Shown: one piece after another, positions 60,645 through 64,000 of the stretch
Numbering within the stretch: position 1 is the stretch's first letter
Layout: each line of letters opens with the position of its first letter
Origin: Thuidium tamariscinum
Lineage: Eukaryota > Streptophyta > Bryopsida > Hypnales > Thuidiaceae
Assembly (NCBI GenBank): GCA_947034885.2
Contig: OX344754.2
Location: forward strand, 6,269,001-6,333,000
Direction of reading: 5' to 3'
DNA length: 64,000 nt
Made by a program: the position numbers and the translations under genes
The notes under the pieces: model-generated
What the model saw: the letters and a program-made list of their open reading frames with translations, nothing else
Database searches by the model: none
What the model was told of the DNA's origin: nothing

Positions 60645-63600
60645 TCACACTTGAAGCGTCTTGGACGGCGTCATTTCCTGGAACACCCGGAGCCTACTTT
60701 GTCGCCGCATCTCCATCTCGGAGGCGGTGAGGCTGTTATTCAATCCTTCGTGCTCTTTCGAAGGAGATCCAATTTCGCCGTTATTAGGGCGGCCAAAGGC
60801 GAGCTCGCTGGGGTTGTAAGTGAAGCCCATCAGATCCCATGTACTCGCCGTCGTCGTCGTCTTCTGAATGGGTGTTCGACTGATCTGTCTCCCAGGAGCG
60901 GCATGAAGCGGAGGAAGACCAACTGAATTACCGTGTGGAGATGTGTGGGAGGTGGAGGACTCCGTGACTTGTATTCCACCAAATTCTAATGCCGGCGATC
61001 GACTTGGAGATGTCGTCGAATGGTTCTCATCGGGGTCTCCACTTTTCCGATTATTATCAAAAACTGCAAACAGCCATTGCAAACGTGCGTCACATACATG
61101 TAGCGTTGCACTAAGCACTGGCACTAATCCGTAACAGTAATCCGTCAGTGCTAAAGTGACGACAAGCAGCTGCTTCCACATATAAGACTTGAAAAAGAAT
61201 CACCTAATAAGCTTTAAATACTTCAAGGTAACAAAATGTGCCAATAGACAGAAGATATCATACTCTAAGACAACAAAAACATGTTTTAATATGGTTGCAG
61301 GCTATTACTGTTGGATTTTAAAATAGATTATTTTCTTCCGAAGTAGGACCATTGCAGATTAATCAGGGCTTATTGGTATCAAACCTCATTTACGTCTGAC
61401 AGAGGTGAAAATTAAGTCTTCTCATACTTTAAGAGTAAGGATTAGCGTGCATGGATTATGATTCCTGTAACCTTGATCATTTCTACGTGCCTGCAGTCGG
61501 CTAGAATAGTCAATGCAATTTTTCACAACTTGAGTCAACAATAAATGAGATAGTCCTGAGCGTCAATTGATTGGTTTCAGTATAGAATTATTTTTCACCC
61601 AGAAATAATTACGTACCCAAGGTGATTTGATAACCCCTCCCGATTACAAAACTTTGTTACCAAAATCCTAAGCTTCAGGAGTCCAGTGGTGTTACCTGAA
61701 AGTGTAGTCCTGAAAGGCGTAGTCCACATTCCAGCGGACACAGGAGGCTTCACCGCCCGCCTCGCCTCGTCCATCACCAACACTTGGTGATCACCATATG
61801 TCAGATCGGAAGTAACAGGATTTTCACTTCCATCCCCAAGCGTATTGGTAATAGTTGAGAATTCTTTGACAGTGAAAGGTTGCACTAATTCCAGGCTTTT
61901 AGCTAGGTCTCTCATTGTAGAACCGAATTCTAATTCCGTAGTCCTAGAATCTGCTTCAACTTTTAAGCCACTAGTATCATTTGGAGCTTCTGCAGTATTC
62001 TCCGCCAACAAGCTCTCGACGTGCCATTGCATCTCTTCATCCTCGACGCTGCAGCTTGTGAAGGAGCTAGTTTGGGCAGTTCCATCCGAGCTTTCGTCGG
62101 GTGACGAGTAGTCGAATGAATCGTCGTCATCCAAACCTCCTTGAAGCCACCACTGAGACTGGAACGATTTAGCAGCAGGCTGTGGAATCGTAAAGCAACC
62201 GGCCATGTCCAGTCTAGGGGAGTTTGAATGGTCCGGTGGCAGTGGACCAAAACCCGATGTAGCGTAGAGGGCTCCAGTCATGGTCGGTTCCACCGGAGAA
62301 ATAAGCTGTTGCTCCGATCGTGAAAGGCGGCGAGGTTGCCGCGGTACTGCTGGCTGAGGCTGCCACAAGGAAGGAGAAGAAGGAGAAGGAGAAGGAGAAG
62401 AGTCAGCTTGGATAGGGGTCTCTGTTTCACACCCCGGAATTGAGAATAAGCTCGGTTGTTTGCTGTCATGAAATCCCTTCTCTAGCTCATCCAGCATCTC
62501 TTGGGCCCGCTCAAAGGATTTGAGATGCGACTCGGAGGCCCAACGACTGTCGTGGCACGCCAGAGTCACGCTCTGGAGCATGGCTTTGGCTTCTTCCAGG
62601 CGCCCTTGCTTCATCAGGCAGATGCCCAGATTGCACACTTTGTTGTTGTCTGACTCAATTGACAATGCTTTCCTGGTATCCACAAATCAAAATGTCAGAA
62701 TTAGACCACAGAAATCTATCAAGCAAAGTCATGTTATTGTAGCGCTTGTCGCAAAGGCTCAATGAGTTCTTGACACATACATATTCCTCATCCGCAACAG
62801 AATTATTTAGTGTCAAGCAAAAATCAATTCTACCTGTATACAGCTTCAGCAGCCACAAAGTTTGAATGCTGCATATACGCCCACCCAAGATTGCCCTGCA
62901 AGGTCATTCACGGTCCAAATGAAGTAGTAGTTCAAACGGATAATTTGACCTCGTGTTCACACCACGATGTCAAGAGGCACAACCCCTAACAGACGAAAGG
63001 ATGTTCAACAGAATTGCAGCTGCAGTTCACGAGAACTCCGGTGACTCACCAGAAGGCGAGTCGCTTCCTGTTCGACAGAAACCTGGAATTTCTTGCCTTG
63101 TGAGCGGGCTGTCTTCGTTCGCTTGCCATTGAAAGCCATCCCTTGATGAATCAAATGCAGCTTGCGTTTCAGAAGGTCAATTTGATCATCAATCCTACCG
63201 CATCTCTGCAAAATCCAGAGTACATCGAATGCGTCACTGCTTGAAAATTCGCATGAATTTCGTTTAATAAATTAGCAACTCGTCACTATTTTGATATCAT
63301 TCACTGGTTAACTCATTGTAATAAACATTTATGTATATGGATTGTGCACCTTGAAAAGGTCAAGGAGGACATTGTCGAGGGATTCTTGAGCCTGGTCGGA
63401 GCAGCGGCCACGCAGCGACTTAATGGCCTCAATCGCTTCTTGTGGGCGATTTTGCTGTTTCATCACGATTGCCATGTCCTTCAGCGCACTGTCAACACGA
63501 TCTCCGGAATTAATTGCTGCCCAGAAGAGAGCTATTGCGCGATCGGGGTCTCTGTCCACCAACTGCAATCAATATAATCGGCAAGCTGTCATGATCGTTT

Positions 63601-63964
63601 GCCAAACCGTAAATTATGTTGTAGCCGATTCTCTTCTAATCCTCTAGACTCAGACTTACTTCAATCATTTTCAGATACACCGATCGAGAGAATTCACATA
63701 AACAATACAGCAGCATATGAATGAATTACTGAATGCAGATGCAGGACGGGATTCAGTTTGACGTACCTGAACATGCTTGGCCTTGACATATGGAGAGTCG
63801 CCCACTGGCACCTTGTGCACAACATGAAATGGATCCATTCTAGCTTGTGCTGGCCCATTCGAAACCGGCTTGATGGGAGAGCACGGAGCTGATTTTGACA
63901 CACGCATGTTGCTGCCAGGCATGAATCCGGAAGCTGGACCCGCGAATTGCTCACCCCACATCAT
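60645..63964 (-). CDS. TPR protein of the SDI1 / TDM1 (MS5, POLLENLESS3) family, 6 exons
   Basis: Exons are 63964-63767, 63562-63350, 63205-63050, 62895-62834, 62672-61696 and 61063-60645, with GT-AG introns and phases closing to 674 codons. An in-frame TGA 18 nt upstream of the first ATG supports the start; a second ATG follows immediately. The N-terminal ~270 residues carry the conserved family core: FHVVHKVPVGDSPYVKAKH, RVDSALKDMAIVMKQ, SLDNVLLDLFKRCGR, KTARSQGKKFQVSVEQE, GNLGWAYMQHSNFVAAEAVY and CNLGICLMKQGRLEEAK, which form TPR helices. Arabidopsis members are about 300 (SDI1) to 430 (TDM1) residues, so the ~400-residue Ser/Pro/acidic C-terminal part is unusually long. It ends with RLRVFQEMTPSKTLQV, containing a TP site. 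SDI proteins act in sulfur-starvation control of glucosinolate/sulfur use and TDM1 in meiotic exit; which role applies here cannot be told from sequence. Confidence 0.92.
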
Positions 63965-64000
63965 GTTCCTCTTGTTCCTTAATCATGTATTAAAAATTCT

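Noticed and set aside
11662-63964. The four minus-strand genes as a functional cluster or operon-like unit
   Set aside because: They belong to unrelated pathways, are separated by up to 17 kb of repeats, and have ordinary nuclear intron structures.

Overview
This is nuclear DNA from a land plant: AT-rich, gene-poor sequence with four intron-containing genes whose closest recognisable families are plant proteins (a type-I membrane M14 carboxypeptidase, a molybdate-anion-transporter-like MFS protein, a TARBP1/TRM3-type tRNA methyltransferase and an SDI1/TDM1-like TPR protein). I cannot name the species. The unusually long TPR protein and the dense load of small transposons would suit a bryophyte, lycophyte or fern as well as a seed plant. 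No organelle, bacterial or viral block is visible.

All four genes lie on the minus strand, so in transcription order they run from right to left: TPR protein (63964 to 60645, 6 exons, 674 codons), TARBP1-like tRNA methyltransferase (59573 to 41526, 38 exons, 1969 codons), MFS transporter (24483 to 20561, 8 exons, 463 codons) and carboxypeptidase (14153 to 11662, 3 exons, 450 codons). I assembled each gene by hand from GT-AG junctions. The reading phase closes in every case, so all four look intact. They do not form an obvious pathway; only the two rightmost genes are close together (about 1.1 kb apart).

The space between genes is filled with short non-autonomous DNA transposons and other repeats. 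I find at least eight families with terminal inverted repeats (TIRs), several with visible target-site duplications (TSDs). They include a hAT-like pair with 8-bp TSDs (8920-9221, 16797-17094), a family with an 11-bp TSD (19704-19922, relative at 35501-35719), a TA-inserting family with a paralogous empty site (36998-37310, 32948-33256), a Stowaway element in a TARBP1 intron (46555-46644), and three elements in two families flanked by TTAA with TIRs starting CCC (33855-34406, 40886-41434, 29719-30664). The last group resembles piggyBac-type insertions, which are unusual in plants, and is the best candidate here for something new. The 34-40 kb interval also holds repeated copies of a ~390-bp unit and a ~278-bp tandem array.

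The most notable protein-level oddity is the SPOUT (TrmH) domain of the tRNA methyltransferase. The gene is open over 38 exons, but the cofactor-knot motifs at the C terminus depart from the family consensus. The two ends of the window (1-7.6 kb and most of 9.5-11.6, 14.2-19.7 and 25-32.9 kb) are AT-rich sequence in which I find no supported gene.
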